A stretch of 64,000 nucleotides of DNA from Paramacrobiotus metropolitanus (GCF_019649055.1 NW_026570236.1:868001-932000), one strand, 5' to 3'; numbered from the stretch's first letter, positions 25,030 through 36,288 are shown. Translations and numbers: made by a program. The notes: generated by a model from the letters alone, not told the origin.

Positions 25030-26344
25030 TCTGGCAGCCTTTGCGTGACTGATGTTATTGATGCTTTGTTGATACGTTTTTACTACACACGTTTAATTGG
25101 GATTATTACATACTTACTTTTGTGAACATGTGCGTACTGGCGTAAACTTTTGTGGTTGCTTATTATTTTGAAATTACTGTATGCAACTGCATAATAAATA
25201 CGCATAATTATGTATGCTCGTACCATAGAAGTACTAATCTACCGCAATACAACCCTATTAATATACTGGATGGTTTGGTGACACACAGAAACTGGTGGTT
25301 GTCCACCGATGATCGAAGAAAAATACAGTTCCAGAAAGGGCGTAATGTTGCGCAAATGCGATGATGTACTTACCTTACCTGTTCATTGCCGGTATTATTT
25401 CTATCAATCGAAAACTTTGGCATACACTCATACACAACAACTCGTACTCCCGAAGCTAAACCTTCATTAAATCCCTACAACATTGATTAATTATTAAAAA
25501 TGATTACGTATACAAAAGATTCTTCTAATAACTAATTAGTATTGTACTACAAAGTACAGGCATTTATAAGACAGACGCAACGGTTCTGGAGGGAAAGGAG
25601 CAGTATTTGTACCGAGATATTTTTGCCGGGTTACGACAAAATACTTCCAGGACAAATTTTGTCTTTTTCAGGACAAAAAACACTGATTTAAGGGTGATTG
25701 TGATCCATACGTTTGCCATATGAGTAAACGTCTAAATAAATGTACCGATATTAATATAATTCATATAATTCTTTTCGATGGGGCAACGAGCAACGGTTAC
25801 AGAAAATTACTCATATTGAACCGTTCCTTATTAACTCAATGAACGCTAATGATTATTTCTCCTGAACAAAATGGGGGATGTGTACAACTTTATAGCACAG
25901 TACTACATCGCAAAAAGGTGTATGGCATGCGGCTGAAACCGCATGATATAGCAAAATGTGACACAACCGGAAGCATATTACTGCACCAGTTTACGATTAG
26001 TAGCATCTCAGTACATTATAACTCAGTACATAAATAAGTTTCGTAATTATAGCCCAAGAACATGGAGTGTAATATCATATCTTGTATGTGACACGTATAT
26101 ATTTGTACTAAACATAACTTATATATATATAAACATAACTTATGTATATATTTTTATTAAACATAAGCCCCAAAAACATGTCTGCCGCACAGGGCAACCG
26201 CCCGTGGTAGTCGGTCCAGGGGAAATTCGAATTTCAAAAATCGGCCTCAATCATCTTGTTCAGAATTTTACGCTGTGTTCAATGGTGTATTCAGAAAAAT
26301 TATCGGATGGAAACTGTAGGAGTAGTGTTTTGAAAACTGGATAG
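25030..26344. other. Intergenic AT-rich region
   Basis: No exon is recognised. The 5' exon of the Gly-rich gene that ends at 26614 should lie here or further upstream, but I could not find a start with a hydrophobic leader. Confidence 0.35.
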
Positions 26345-26614
26345 GGGTCTAACGACGGGCCTGGTGGTGACTACGGAGGTGGCGGCTACGGAGGTGGCGG
26401 CTATGGAGGTGGTGGTTACGGAGGAGGAGGTTATGGTGGAGGAGATTACGATGGTGGAGACTTCTTCGATGGCGAATATGCTGGTGGCGGATATGCAGCC
26501 GGTTATGATCCCATTCTGGATAGCGATTTCGGGATGGGCGGACTGTACGACTGGGGATGGTATCCGCCGTGGTGGGGCGGTATCGGATTTGGAGGAGAAT
26601 TCGGTGGATACTGA
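26345..26614 (+). CDS. 3' exon of a Gly/Tyr-rich protein
   Basis: An acceptor (CTGGATAG) at 26344 is followed by 89 codons to TGA at 26612-26614. The product starts GSNDGPGGDYGGGGYGGGGY, continues with four GGGGY repeats, then an acidic aromatic part (DYDGGDFFDGEYAGG) and a Trp-rich tail (YDWGWYPPWWGGIGFGG). The composition resembles invertebrate cuticle and glycine-rich antimicrobial proteins. The frame is intact, unlike the related broken gene at 16880-17830 on the same strand. The 5' exon with a signal peptide is not located, so the gene is incomplete here. Confidence 0.6.
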   Translation, partial: GSNDGPGGDYGGGGYGGGGYGGGGYGGGGYGGGDYDGGDFFDGEYAGGGYAAGYDPILDSDFGMGGLYDWGWYPPWWGGIGFGGEFGGY

Positions 26615-26889
26615 CGTTTCGGAAGTGGATGGGGACGGAAAAATGATCGATTGTGGGATCGCTCAGCCCTGACCTTTGTGATATTTTCTAAATAAATAAT
26701 AATTCCGACCTCAACTTACAAACACAAACCAAAGATGTCGCCTTTTAATTTAGGATTCACATTCACACTTGTGCGCTTGCTTTTCCTGTTCGCACTCATA
26801 TGCTGCCTAAAGCTTGCAAAATTATTAGCCTAACACTTACATATGGTAAACCTCCAGTATAAAAAGAAGCATCCAATGAAAAGACAAAA

Positions 26890-27008
26890 AGTCTACATCA
26901 CCCGATGTTCCCAAGCGGTCACCCATCCAAGTACTAACCGGGCCCGGCGTAGGTTATCTTCCGAGATCGAACGGGATCGGGAGTTTTCTACGTGGTATGG
27001 TCGTAAAC
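26890..27008 (-). rRNA. 5S rRNA: 5S ribosomal RNA gene
   Basis: Read on the minus strand, the 119 nt begin GTTTACGACCATACCACG. They include the internal control region GGTTAGTACTTGGATGGGTG and ACCGCTTGGGAA, and end GTAGAC followed by TTTTT, a pol III terminator. The first six and last six bases pair (GUUUAC with GUAGAC), so helix I is intact. The middle (CGATCCCGTTCGATCTCGGAAGATAACCTACG) differs somewhat from common animal 5S. Single copy in this window. It could be a functional dispersed gene or a 5S-derived pseudogene. Confidence 0.85.
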
Positions 27009-27224
27009 AAATGCATGCAGTGGATTTCTGCAAATTGTCGTTTCACAGAATATCAGGGTATTTTACACAAGATAATTCAGCAGTAAGAGTCGAAATTATT
27101 AGTAGTGGATTAGTCAGAAAGTAGTGTACTCAGGTCGCTGCACCGGCACTGCAAGACTGCACCAGGCACCGAACTGCACCAATGATGGGACTTACGCTTT
27201 TCGGTCGTTTGAGACACTGGCACT

Positions 27225-27625
27225 GGGCCCGCGGGCCGATCCGGGCTGCGGCCCGATATGTTCCCGGGCCGCGGCCCGGGCCGTCTTGCAGCACAGTGAT
27301 ATTTTTTACCCGGATGTCATTATGCAAGCGGCTACAGCGTGTATGTCAACGGAAAGATAGACGGATTTTCGCCTAGAAACGTCTATTGATGTGAAAATTA
27401 AAAAAACTCATTGAAAACTAATAAATTTCATTAAATCGCAATGAAATTTTTTGTTTTTCTACGTCTTTTTCAATATTTAACGTCCACAACGGGCCGCGGC
27501 CCGGGCCGTGGCCCTTCTCCCTGGGCCGAGGGCCGCGGCCCGGCGCGGCCATCCCAAAAGGGCCGGGCCGACCTCGGCCCGGGCCGTTCGGGCCGCGGCC
27601 CTGGGCCGGGCCGGCCCAACACTAA
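27225..27625. repeat. Two blocks of GGCCGCGGCCCGGGCC palindromic repeat
   Basis: Blocks at about 27228-27292 and 27490-27618 are almost entirely G and C and consist of overlapping self-complementary words (GGCCGCGGCC, CCCGGGCC). An AT-rich spacer of about 200 bp separates them. Open frames on both strands over the blocks are Gly/Pro/Arg/Ala low-complexity and are not genes. Confidence 0.65.
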
Positions 27626-27649
27626 TCGAAAGTGTTAGAGGCTGTTCAA

Positions 27650-28500
27650 CCCCAGCCGTCGCAACCTCCGCCACCGTCCGTCAGGTTCAATCATTTGCAC
27701 AAAACGATCAAAACCCATCGCTTGCAAAGTAAAAAACGAAACATCATTTTACTGGAGAGATTTTCCAACGCAACCGCAGTTTAGAGCGGAATATGCAAAG
27801 TAACCAAACCCGTTCTAACAAAGGTTCAGTGCATCTGTCAGACGGCTGTACTGACTACAGTTGACGTCACTACAGTTCTGGCGCCTTTGATTCGCCATAC
27901 ATGCTGCATCTCAATCGTTGGAAGACTGAAGATCAGTGGTTTTTCGCAAACTAATACCTAGTGCGCTAGGGTCCATTAAACCGCTTTTAGTGCTCGATTA
28001 TAAACTTGGAAATATTAGTTTTGGTGCTTGTGGACCGGTGGTCCATAGCAAAGCAAATTATATGTTCCACTGCAAATCTTTAAATTTTCGCCAATTAGCG
28101 GAGGCAGAACTCGACGGCAATGCTTACCAGGAAAATTACCGACTCGCTTCATCTTTTCAGCGCAGAAGCCGATTTGATCGGTTTGATACGACCGGGTTTT
28201 TGATATTCCGCTTATTCCTCGCCTTCTGAGTTTTAAACCGAACGAACAATTCTCCGCCGGTAGTTAACAACCCAAAAATTATTTCTTTGTTTTAATTTTT
28301 CATTTGATGGTTAGACACACAGAAGTTTTATTTTTAGGTAATCAAATATGTACCAGTTTTTTTTCAATTTACGAAAGGTTTTGTTTTCGCTGCGGATGAA
28401 CTGACACACTGATTTACACAGAAAACGTTATTCATGGTAAATCATTTGTTAGCGTGGTTTCGAAATGAACACGGCAAACAAAAACGCTTTAGGAAACTAT
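27650..28500. repeat. Composite repeat, unit A, second copy
   Basis: This shares the ordered segments described for 21070-21260: CGCTTGCAAAG, ACTGGAGAGATTTT, CAGTTTAGAGCG, then TTTCGCTGCGGATGAACTG and GATTTACACAGAAAACG at about 28388. The part 27860-28300 lies between segments that are adjacent in the first copy, so one copy has an insertion or the other a deletion of about 600 bp. Confidence 0.5.
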
Positions 28501-28779
28501 TTATGGATAGTTTAAACCAATTTTTTCATTTAAAAAACATCGGTCACGTTACTTACTTTTTCCAGGTCACGTGACCGTTCCCTTCATATAACTATGGCTG
28601 GTAATCTACGGTCACCTTGGTTTTGACGTGCTAACTCCACTTTGGTGTGAAACCTGGTTTAGTGCTTGGGTGTTGATTTGGTCAAGCTCACCAAAATCTT
28701 TTTTGTAGAGTGAATGTAAAGAATTTTGTAATTTTCTTCGAAATATGACTACAACAATTTCCTCAAAAGTCATCAGCAT

Positions 28780-29095
28780 GGACAGTAACTTGTTACGGTA
28801 GCGGTAAATATATCCCGTCATTGTAACCGGTTACAAAATTGGACGGCTACGGTGAACGGTTACGCTAACGACTCAGCATAAGAGCAAAGCGATAACGGTA
28901 AACCGTTGCGTAAGCCTTTATGGCAACAGTAATCCGCGGTAACGGTAACGCATTGCGGGTGCAGTAAGAGTGGAGACTGAGTCGTTACAATAATAGTGGT
29001 AAGAGACTTTTTACGGCAACGCAACTCGCTACAGTATTTTGGGAGTGGTTACGAGAACTTGTTACGGTTTGCTACGCAACGGCAACAAAAACAAT
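28780..29095. repeat. GTTACGG-rich block, second copy
   Basis: The same character as 22255-23330: GTTACGGTAGCGGTAAA, GTAACCGGTTAC, GATAACGGTAAACCGTT. It is about 300 bp and directly precedes the short second copy of the 123-bp satellite. Confidence 0.55.
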
Positions 29096-29099
29096 AAAA

Positions 29100-29435
29100 A
29101 CACACCACTTGCACCGGGTAAACTTTCCAGACCAGGTCCGAAAAAACGGACCCTCCATACATTTGTATGGCGGGTTCGTGAAAAATGCCCCGGTGGTTCC
29201 CCGCATGTCGGTTCCACAAAAACGATCCACCCGGGGCAGGCAAAATTCCCGGACAGAATTCTAAAAAACGTACCCTGGATACATTTGTATGGCGGATTCG
29301 TGAAAAATGCCTTGGTGGTTCCTTCATCACAAGCGATCCACCCAGGGCGGGAACAATTCCCGGATTGGGTTCTAAAAAATGGACCTTCCATACATTTGTA
29401 CGGCGGGTTCGTGAAAGCTTTTGTTCACGGAAGTC
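29100..29435. repeat. Short second array of the 123-bp satellite, three units
   Basis: Landmarks ATTTGTATGGCGGGTTCGTG (29160), GCCCCGGTGGTTCCCCGCAT and ACGATCCACCC match the array at 23330-24780. The TTTGTATGGCGG landmark appears at about 29163, 29286 and 29395; the last unit is diverged and fuses into the GGTCACCGAAGG satellite near 29420. Confidence 0.75.
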
Positions 29436-29917
29436 CACGCGTGCGGTACCGGCCTTTGCAGCTTTTGGTCACCGAAGTGCACGTCCGCGGTAACCGCTTT
29501 TTTGAGCCTTTGGTCATCGAAGGCCACGTGTGCGGTACCCGCCCGAATAAGAAATTCGTCACCTAGGTCCACGAGTGCTGTATCCGCTCTTTTAGGCTTT
29601 TGGTCACCGAAGGCTACGCCTGCGGTACCAGCCCGTATGTGAATTTTGTCACCGAAGCCTACGCGTGCGGTACTCGCTTTTTTAAACTTTTCGTCACCGA
29701 AGGCCACGCGTGAGGTACCCCCTTTACAAGCTTTGGTTACCGAAGGCATTGTCAGTCTTTGGTAACTGAAGGCCTTTTAAGCATTTGGTCACCGAAGGCC
29801 ACGCGTGAGATACTCCCTTATTAAACCTTGGGTCACCGAAGGGCACGCGTCCGTTGCCCGTCCTATTAAGCCTTTGTTCACCAAAGGCTTTTCAAACCTT
29901 TGCTCACCGAAGGCCTT
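29436..29917. repeat. GGTCACCGAAGGCC satellite, short array
   Basis: Diverged tandem units carry TTTGGTCACCGAAGGCCACG and CGTGCGGTACCCGC. This is the same family as the large arrays at 47.5-53.2 kb. The array ends abruptly inside the reverse-transcriptase reading frame of the gypsy element that follows. Confidence 0.8.
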
Positions 29918-30720
29918 ATACGACGATGCAGGTTATCCACAATTCGCCGGCGAGCACGGTGTTCATCATTTTCTGAAATGTGGCTCCGGCGTTGCATAGC
30001 CCGAAGGGCATACGGACAAACTACTCGTACAGTCCATCCTGGGTGCAGAAGGCGGTCTTGTGGCGATTCTTCTTGGCGACCGGAACTTGCCAATAGCCGG
30101 ACATTCAGACAAGCGTGACGAACCAAGCAGCTGGTCCAATAGCGTCGATTTCGTCGGCAATGCGTGACATCGGGTAGGCGTCCTTGACTGTGTGTGCGTT
30201 CAGATCTTTGTAGTTAACGCAAAATCTTTTAGTCATCTTCTCGTTCTCGAATTTGTCGACGAGGACAACCGGTGCAGCGTACGGTGAGGTGGAGTCGGCA
30301 ATGATCCCATCCCCTTTCATCTCGGCTACCTTCTCGCGGATGAACGCACGGTTCGTCCACGAGGTTCGGTACGGCTGCTGGTGGACTGGTGGTGAGTCGC
30401 CGGTTTTAATGGTGTGTTCGGTGGCAGTGGTGCAACCAACGGGTCGGCCTGGTAACGGGAAAGCTCTGCAGCGGCGCCGTAGTACTGCAAACAATCGGTC
30501 GCGCTGGCTGGCCGTCAGCCGTGGACTGATAATCACGGAGCGAAGCTGTTCCTCCAAGACCGGAGAAACGGACTCGTAGGCAGAGTCTGCCGCCGCTGGG
30601 TTGCTGTCCACACTGAATGAGAGGACCGGTGCGTCAGAGTTTTCCGCGTACAACTCCAAAGTTCCAAGCGAAGTGGATCCACGGAGGGTTATGCCACGGT
30701 CCCAGTAGTTCTTTGCAAAT
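29918..30720 (-). pseudogene. Ty3/gypsy reverse transcriptase, broken and truncated
   Basis: The minus-strand frame reads typical gypsy RT sequence: RFCVNYKDLNAHTVKDAYPM, SGYWQVPVAKKNRHKTAF, RMPFGLCNAGATFQKMMN. Breaks are visible: a TGA sits where the first catalytic block (TLDL..SGYW in the family) should be, the catalytic Asp position is Val, a TAG follows GLYE, and a frameshift near 30790 separates RT from protease. The frame stops at CIV, immediately before the YxDD block, where the GGTCACCGAAGG satellite begins. YxDD, RNase H and integrase are absent, so the copy cannot encode an active polymerase. Confidence 0.85.
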
Positions 30721-30745
30721 GTGTACGCGGTTCCATTGTGGACGG

Positions 30746-31579
30746 TTACGATGGCGTGTTCGAGGAGGATATCGCCGCGGGAGAGCGCGTCGTTGTGCTG
30801 CGGGTGGCCAGACGGCTCGAAAGGCGTGCGGGAAGGAATAACACGTATTCTCCATCGCTGGCGTTGACTGAAGGAATGCCAATCGGATCCTGGGTCCGGA
30901 CTGTCACGGTGACTTCCTCGGCAAGGACCACCGGGATCGAGGCTGTGTGGACGCTGCTAGGGCTTGGCGCACCGTGTGCGGCTGGTGACCTTTGGGCGGA
31001 TTCTGTTTCTGTAGACACAGAATACTCCTGTTGGTCGGTCCCAGTGCTGGAGCTGGATGAGCGTTCGTGCAGGTCGGCTTGGTAGTCGGTTGGGAGTGCT
31101 GCTTGTTCCGGAACAATGGTGCGGTCCTGGCAGCGAATTTGAAGCGGTTTTTTTTCCATGAAGTCCATGCCCAGTATGATTTCCGGCATCGCGTTGTCAT
31201 CACGAAGGAAAATAGTGTGCCGGTACGGTTCACCGAAGAGACTGACGTATATGTCGGCACATGTGGTCCCAACTGTCCGGGTAACTCCGTTGCAACCGGT
31301 TACACTAAACGACAGGTGAAGTTTGGGAAGAGGTTTCGGTATGGCGTGCAGGTTAGAACAAAACGAGCCTGGCATGATGGAAGTACTGGCGGCAGTGTCG
31401 AAAACAACAGGGAGTGACACTCCGTTGATGGTGACATACTGGCGCAACATCGTGGAAATCTTCGGCTTGCCATCATGCACAAACGCTTTGTTAGACATCA
31501 TTGGGACTTCGAAGTTTAGGTCGGAAGGTGGTGGTTCCGGTGTGGGATCGTTAGGAGATACGGCGTTGACGTGAACCAC
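30746..31579 (-). pseudogene. Ty3/gypsy retropepsin-like protease region
   Basis: The open minus-strand frame contains the retropepsin active-site motif as VVFDTAASTSIM (DTAA in place of the usual DTGA), then the flap-like VTGCNGVTRTVGT and the ILGMDFM motif that closes the fold. It lies between the gag zinc knuckle and RT, the normal gypsy order. A frameshift near 30790 disconnects it from RT. It belongs to the same decayed insertion. Confidence 0.8.
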
Positions 31580-31639
31580 TGGCGTCGCCGCTAGTGTTCT
31601 TTTGGCTGGTAACTCTTCAGGTACAACTCCGTAACAAGT

Positions 31640-33192
31640 CCAAAATCAGCTGGTTTGGTCAGGCAGCGATCGCTGTGGTGGCCGGGAACACCGCAGAACC
31701 AGCACTTTGGCGGTTTCTGCTGGTATGGACGTCGGTCTTGATCGCCGGTACGGGCTGGTTTTGGTGGCTGCAGTGGGACGACGATGTGGGCTGCTCGGCC
31801 GGCTTGGGCTTCTCTGCCGGTGTCGGCACCGGTTCGCTGGTGCGGGCCGAAAAAGACGGTTTTGGTTTAAATGGCTGCTTGTCCGGCCTCGATTCCGCGG
31901 TGGGTTTTGATCGCCGACTCAACGTTTTGTCAATGGCCACGGCCCGGCGCATGAGTGTATGGAAATCGTGGATGGTGGCCGGTGCAAAGCTTACGATGCT
32001 GCGGTACAGCTCGGGTTGTCCGACCAGGCCGTTGGTCAGAAACCCGACTACTTCCAACTGACATGTCTGAATTGACGGCAAAGGTCAACACTTGGATAGC
32101 TTCAATGTACTGGTCCGGTGTCTCCGAACCGGTGTACTGGCGTTTCTGTAGAGCCGGACGGGCTTTCCACGCACGGTCCTGGTCATGCAAGCGGTCGATC
32201 AGGACTTTCTTCAACTCGGTGTACTTCCGGTCTGGCTTCTGGGCATCAATGCGCATGAACACCTTCAACGCTTGACCTCCGAAATGGGATGGTATTGCTG
32301 CCAGCTTCGCGGTATCGGTCCACTGATTGGTTTTGGCAGCGCGCTCGAACAGCACGAACCAGTGCTAAATGTCCATATCGGAGTCATCGAACGTTGGCGG
32401 TTTCACAAACGTTAGGTTAGACTTCGGTATGGGCTGATGCCGTGTTTCGATGATGTAGACTGGACGCGGTTCAGCGGCAGCTTGACGCAACGGCGGTGCT
32501 GGACTCGGCGTTTGCGGCGATTTCTTACGCAGTTCCTTTTCGAACGCCTTGGCCAGGGTATCCGCAAGCTGTTCTGGATCCAGAATCATCAGGTTCTGAT
32601 TTGCCGTTGCTGACCGCTCGGGGCGGTTGGCACGGTATTCCGGAGACTGTCGGGAAACCACTGTTCCAGCAATCGGTGAGTTACTGCGGCTATCGGACAG
32701 ACGGGAGTTCTCTGCGACCAGCTTCGCATTCTGGGCCTGCAGCTGGGCGATGTACACGGACTGGTCCTGGAAAACACGTTCATCTTTCGTGGTAGGAGTA
32801 CGACCAGGGGCGGTTGTCAACACCGCAGAAATGGCGCTGCCTGCGGCTTTGATGGCGGACGAAAAGAAAATTCGGACGGTGGCCAATGATTTGCCGCTCT
32901 GCATGGACACGATTGAAGAGTCGAATGATCGGCGGGATTGTTGAGAATGCGCTCGCGGAGGTTCGGCGTGAATGTCAGCCATGGTAATGATAGCGTCGGG
33001 GTTCATCCTAGGACTGGAAACTGCACTTACTTGCTGGCCCGGTGTGTTCTGTGTGTGATGATCTTGACGGCGAAAAGATTGTGGTTCTTTATCGGCCATG
33101 GACATGATAGACGACGGACGCGGGTGGCTGATCGGTGCAGGTTCGAATCCGTAGCGGACGGGTTCCTTCTTGTTACGCGTTGGCTTCGACAT
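31640..33192 (-). pseudogene. Ty3/gypsy gag, with internal stop and frameshifts
   Basis: Gag starts at ATG 33192 (MSKPTRNKKEP). It has a basic, Ser-rich N-terminus, a coiled-coil-like segment (YIAQLQAQNAKLVAENSRL), then the capsid-like HWFVLFERAAKTNQWTD and KLAAIPSHFGG. A TAG at 32365-32367 splits the frame between FDDSDMDI and HWF. Frameshifts near 32070 and about 31730 follow. A CCHC zinc knuckle (CWFCGVPGHHSDRC) is readable at about 31663-31704 in another frame. No LTR or primer-binding site was identified with confidence upstream of 33.2 kb. Confidence 0.75.
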
Positions 33193-33610
33193 GGTTTCTG
33201 AACGCCGATGAATCGTGGACGCGATTGGTCGAAGCACTTCGAGCGGGATATTTTTTTAATCCGATTGGTCGGTCGCTAGTTCCGCCTCTTCACGAGTCCG
33301 CGGTAGGCGATACGTGAATGTAGGGAAAAAAATTCGGAAGACTTTGCGGTACTGGCTCGGTGGTTTCTTTCCGCTGGTGGAAATTGATGCCAGAAATAGA
33401 ATCTGATGGTGAAATTAAATATCGATTCCTGGAGAATATCGGAAAGGAAGATGCGGAAGATTTGGTTCCTAGATTATTCCTCGTAGCGAGCTGGTAGGCT
33501 CAAGCAACGCGGTTCTAACAAAACACTTACAGGCTTGATATCGTTCGGCACTTCATGTAAATACGACCGAGGTTACAGCGGCAGCCGATATGTATCAAAC
33601 TGCCGGCTGA

Positions 33611-35843
33611 GGAGGCTGCATAGTAGGCACACCGTCCCTTCTGGGTCTTAGTTCGAAACATACATAATTGTGGATTCTCGTGGATTTGTAATCTAATTTA
33701 TCACCTGCAATGAGATGAATTCCAAACGTAAACAGTCGTTGTTAACGGGATTTTTTAATCCAAATTTGGTTAAAAAACTAAAGTTGGAGATACCGAATGT
33801 GTTACGAGTACATCTGTGAACGCTCAAGAAGAAAACGTCGTCGGCAAGGTGACTGATACAGACCAGGGTTCGTCGGTACCCAGCGACTATGCGTCGTCGG
33901 CTGAATGCAACTTTTTTTGTCGGAATTGACAACGGCACAATCGCTAATGAGGTGTGATTTCGGCTCTATTGTGTCATTTCAGATGAGACGCTTCGCAAGG
34001 TTAAGCATTTGCGTCTGTGGGAAAAACACCAGTGCAGTCCACATTTCAACGTGTATACAGTCTTCTACTTGTTTTTTTCTGATACAATCAAAGAAAAGTT
34101 ATTCAACACAAGAATCACTATAAAACCAAACTAATCTTAACAATTTGAGCTATACCAGCAAAATGTCACACTCGGTTTTATGCGTACGTAAATTATGTCC
34201 CAAGTTATAGCTCTTGCCATGTACACGTAACCAGGGCGGCGACTTCTCTGTACTTGCATGGATTTCGATTTACTCTTGTACAGAACTTGTGAAGTGCGAG
34301 CGTCGTTTATTAGTTGTTACTCGATTGTGAAAAGCGATTTATGACAAGTTTTTAGCAACGACTTACAAAGTATACTGAGTATATATTACATATCAGCACT
34401 TTTCTACAATTTATTACCCATTTTTTAACTTTTACACAAAAATGAACTAATTTTGAAAAGTTTAAGCGGAACATGGAGTGTCGCAAAACAGTAACGTTGT
34501 CGATTTTGTATAAACTTCCGCTCATATTATCATGTATTGTGAAATGTTTAAACCGCGATCTAAATCTAATATCAGCGATTTCGCTGCATGATGTTTCGTT
34601 TAAATTATAAAAATTATTATAAGTACAACTAATAGTAATAACTAACTACTGGCAGTCTACTGCTACTCTGTAATATTACAAAGTATCTGACGATGAATTA
34701 TTTATATCCAGTATATCCTGAAGATAGCCCAGACCAAAACTTTATGAGATCCAAAATAAACTTTTATTTGGCGCGCGTTTTTAGATAATCTCAGTCATTA
34801 GTAACATTTGCTGGTACAACCATTCCATATGCTAAAACCATTTACTGGGATATACTTACCGTTAGCACAATTCAAAAGCAAAATATATTCACTTTCAAAT
34901 TCTGCGTAGCATCACACAGCTACAGAGTGCAGATACAACTTCAACAATGAACTTTCAAACAGATTTGCACCATGTTAGGGTCAATTATAACTTCATTTAA
35001 TTAAATATTGTTATAAAAAATGGTATCAAAAGAAAAATGACGTTGAAGCAAGTTGCTAGATCGGATTCGGAATGGAGTTTTGCATATGGTTGTTCAGAAG
35101 TCCTATATGTCTCGCGATATTGTCTCATCTGAAATGACAATGGCTAGGCACGCTACGCCTCGTATACCTTCGGCACGCCTCATTGTGCCGTTGTCAATTC
35201 CCGCTCCACTGGTGGTTGAAGAAACCGCATCTTCTTTCCCGCTCCTTGACATAGGCCACGCCGTAGAACAGAAGGAGAATGCTGTGAAGCTGACACGAAG
35301 CCAAGACCACGCATTTCTGGTAACTCGTTGGCAGCCGTCAGAGGATTACGACTTCCCGATGGCAATAGCTAAGAAATTGAAATGTTTCCATATTAGCTGC
35401 AATACAGAAAGGTAAATTAACTTAACTAACCAACTGACAATAACGTAGTACATTATCTAATGAGTAACACTTTGACTTCTTAAATAATTAATGATTGCGA
35501 CTTCCTAAAACCATTTCTTATTATGCGATCTCGGTAACCTTTTAATGCAGCAGCTATTGCCATCGTTCGCGAATCAATGTCTTCCGCCATTTCCTCCAGA
35601 GTCAGTAATACTGGTCGAATCAATGTCCACAGCCTGTCGACAGGCAGGTAGCGAGAAGTCCACCGCGTACTGCTCCATAATGAAAGTCGGTTGCACGAGC
35701 TGTCGGCTGGTACCTGTCTGTCGGCTGGTACCTACCTGTGGTGGTGGGCGTAGCGTAAGCTCAGAATAGATCCCTCTATTATGTTTCGCACTAAGACCCA
35801 GAAGTGCAAAAGTAAGGGACGGTGTGCCTACTATGCAGCCTCC
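33611..35843. mobile_element. Fold-back element with interrupted inverted repeats
   Basis: The outer ends are inverted copies: GGAGGCTGCATAGTAGGCAC at 33611 and its complement ending at 35843, extending through ACCGTCCC and CTGGGTCTTAGT..CGAAACATA with a 13-nt indel. A second inverted pair lies inside: 33920-33990 against 35120-35205 share GTCTCATCTGAAATGACA and ATTGTGCCGTTGTCAATTCC. The right half has an open frame (35053-35415, below). The centre is AT-rich and non-coding. This fits a decayed fold-back DNA element. Confidence 0.55.
35053..35415 (+). CDS. Unknown ORF inside the fold-back element
   Basis: This 120-codon frame includes SSEMTMARHATPRIPSARLI, VEETASSFPLLDIGHAVEQ and FLVTRWQPSEDYDFPMAIAK, followed by KCFHISCNTER before a possible GTAAAT donor. 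The inverted left arm encodes a shorter related peptide (IVPLSIP). No family is recognised. It may be a remnant of a transposase or accessory ORF, or an exon captured by the element. Confidence 0.3.
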   Translation: MLDRIRNGVLHMVVQKSYMSRDIVSSEMTMARHATPRIPSARLIVPLSIPAPLVVEETASSFPLLDIGHAVEQKENAVKLTRSQDHAFLVTRWQPSEDYDFPMAIAKKLKCFHISCNTER

Positions 35844-35849
35844 ATTCTG

Positions 35850-36288
35850 AACCAATATGATGATATAATCTTAAAAAACAAAGGTGCAGCGAATTTTCAA
35901 ATATTTTAAACTCGTATAACTCAGTAAATTTACATCGGATAACCTTTATTTTGGTTCAGAATGTTTAAAGAAATTTACTCCGTAAGATGGAGTTGTCAAA
36001 CTTAAAATCGGAGGAAACGCTGAGTTATTTGATCCGTATTTGTAACTTTGAGAAATTAAACTTTTTGTGCTGGGCCAGATAGGCCGGAGAGCAGACTCAG
36101 AATTCATAACAGCGCCCCTTATGCCGCATATACAAGGAAACTTTTTATTGATGTGCAATAAAAAGTACTGAACATAATAACTGTAACCACGCAGACTGCA
36201 GCGAATATATAAATACTTGCTTTTTAATGATAATGATAATAATGTGATAATTAGTAAATTAAGTATTAAGGTTATTAATAATAAAAGG
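35850..36288. other. Intergenic AT-rich stretch
   Basis: No gene is recognised. It contains the first copy of a 26-bp sequence (36109-36134, starting ACAGCGCCCCTTATGCC) that reappears exactly at 36294-36319, just before the CGTCAGAAC microsatellite. Confidence 0.4.

Noticed and set aside
27130-27732. Gly/Pro/Arg-rich ORFs on both strands
   Set aside because: They arise from GGCC palindromic low-complexity DNA and have no conserved motif.
33140-33160. GGTTCGAATCC resembling a tRNA T-loop
   Set aside because: It lies within the gag coding frame and has no matching acceptor, D or anticodon arms.
30253-33201. Plus-strand ORFs over the gypsy element
   Set aside because: They are antisense to the recognisable gag, protease and RT frames.
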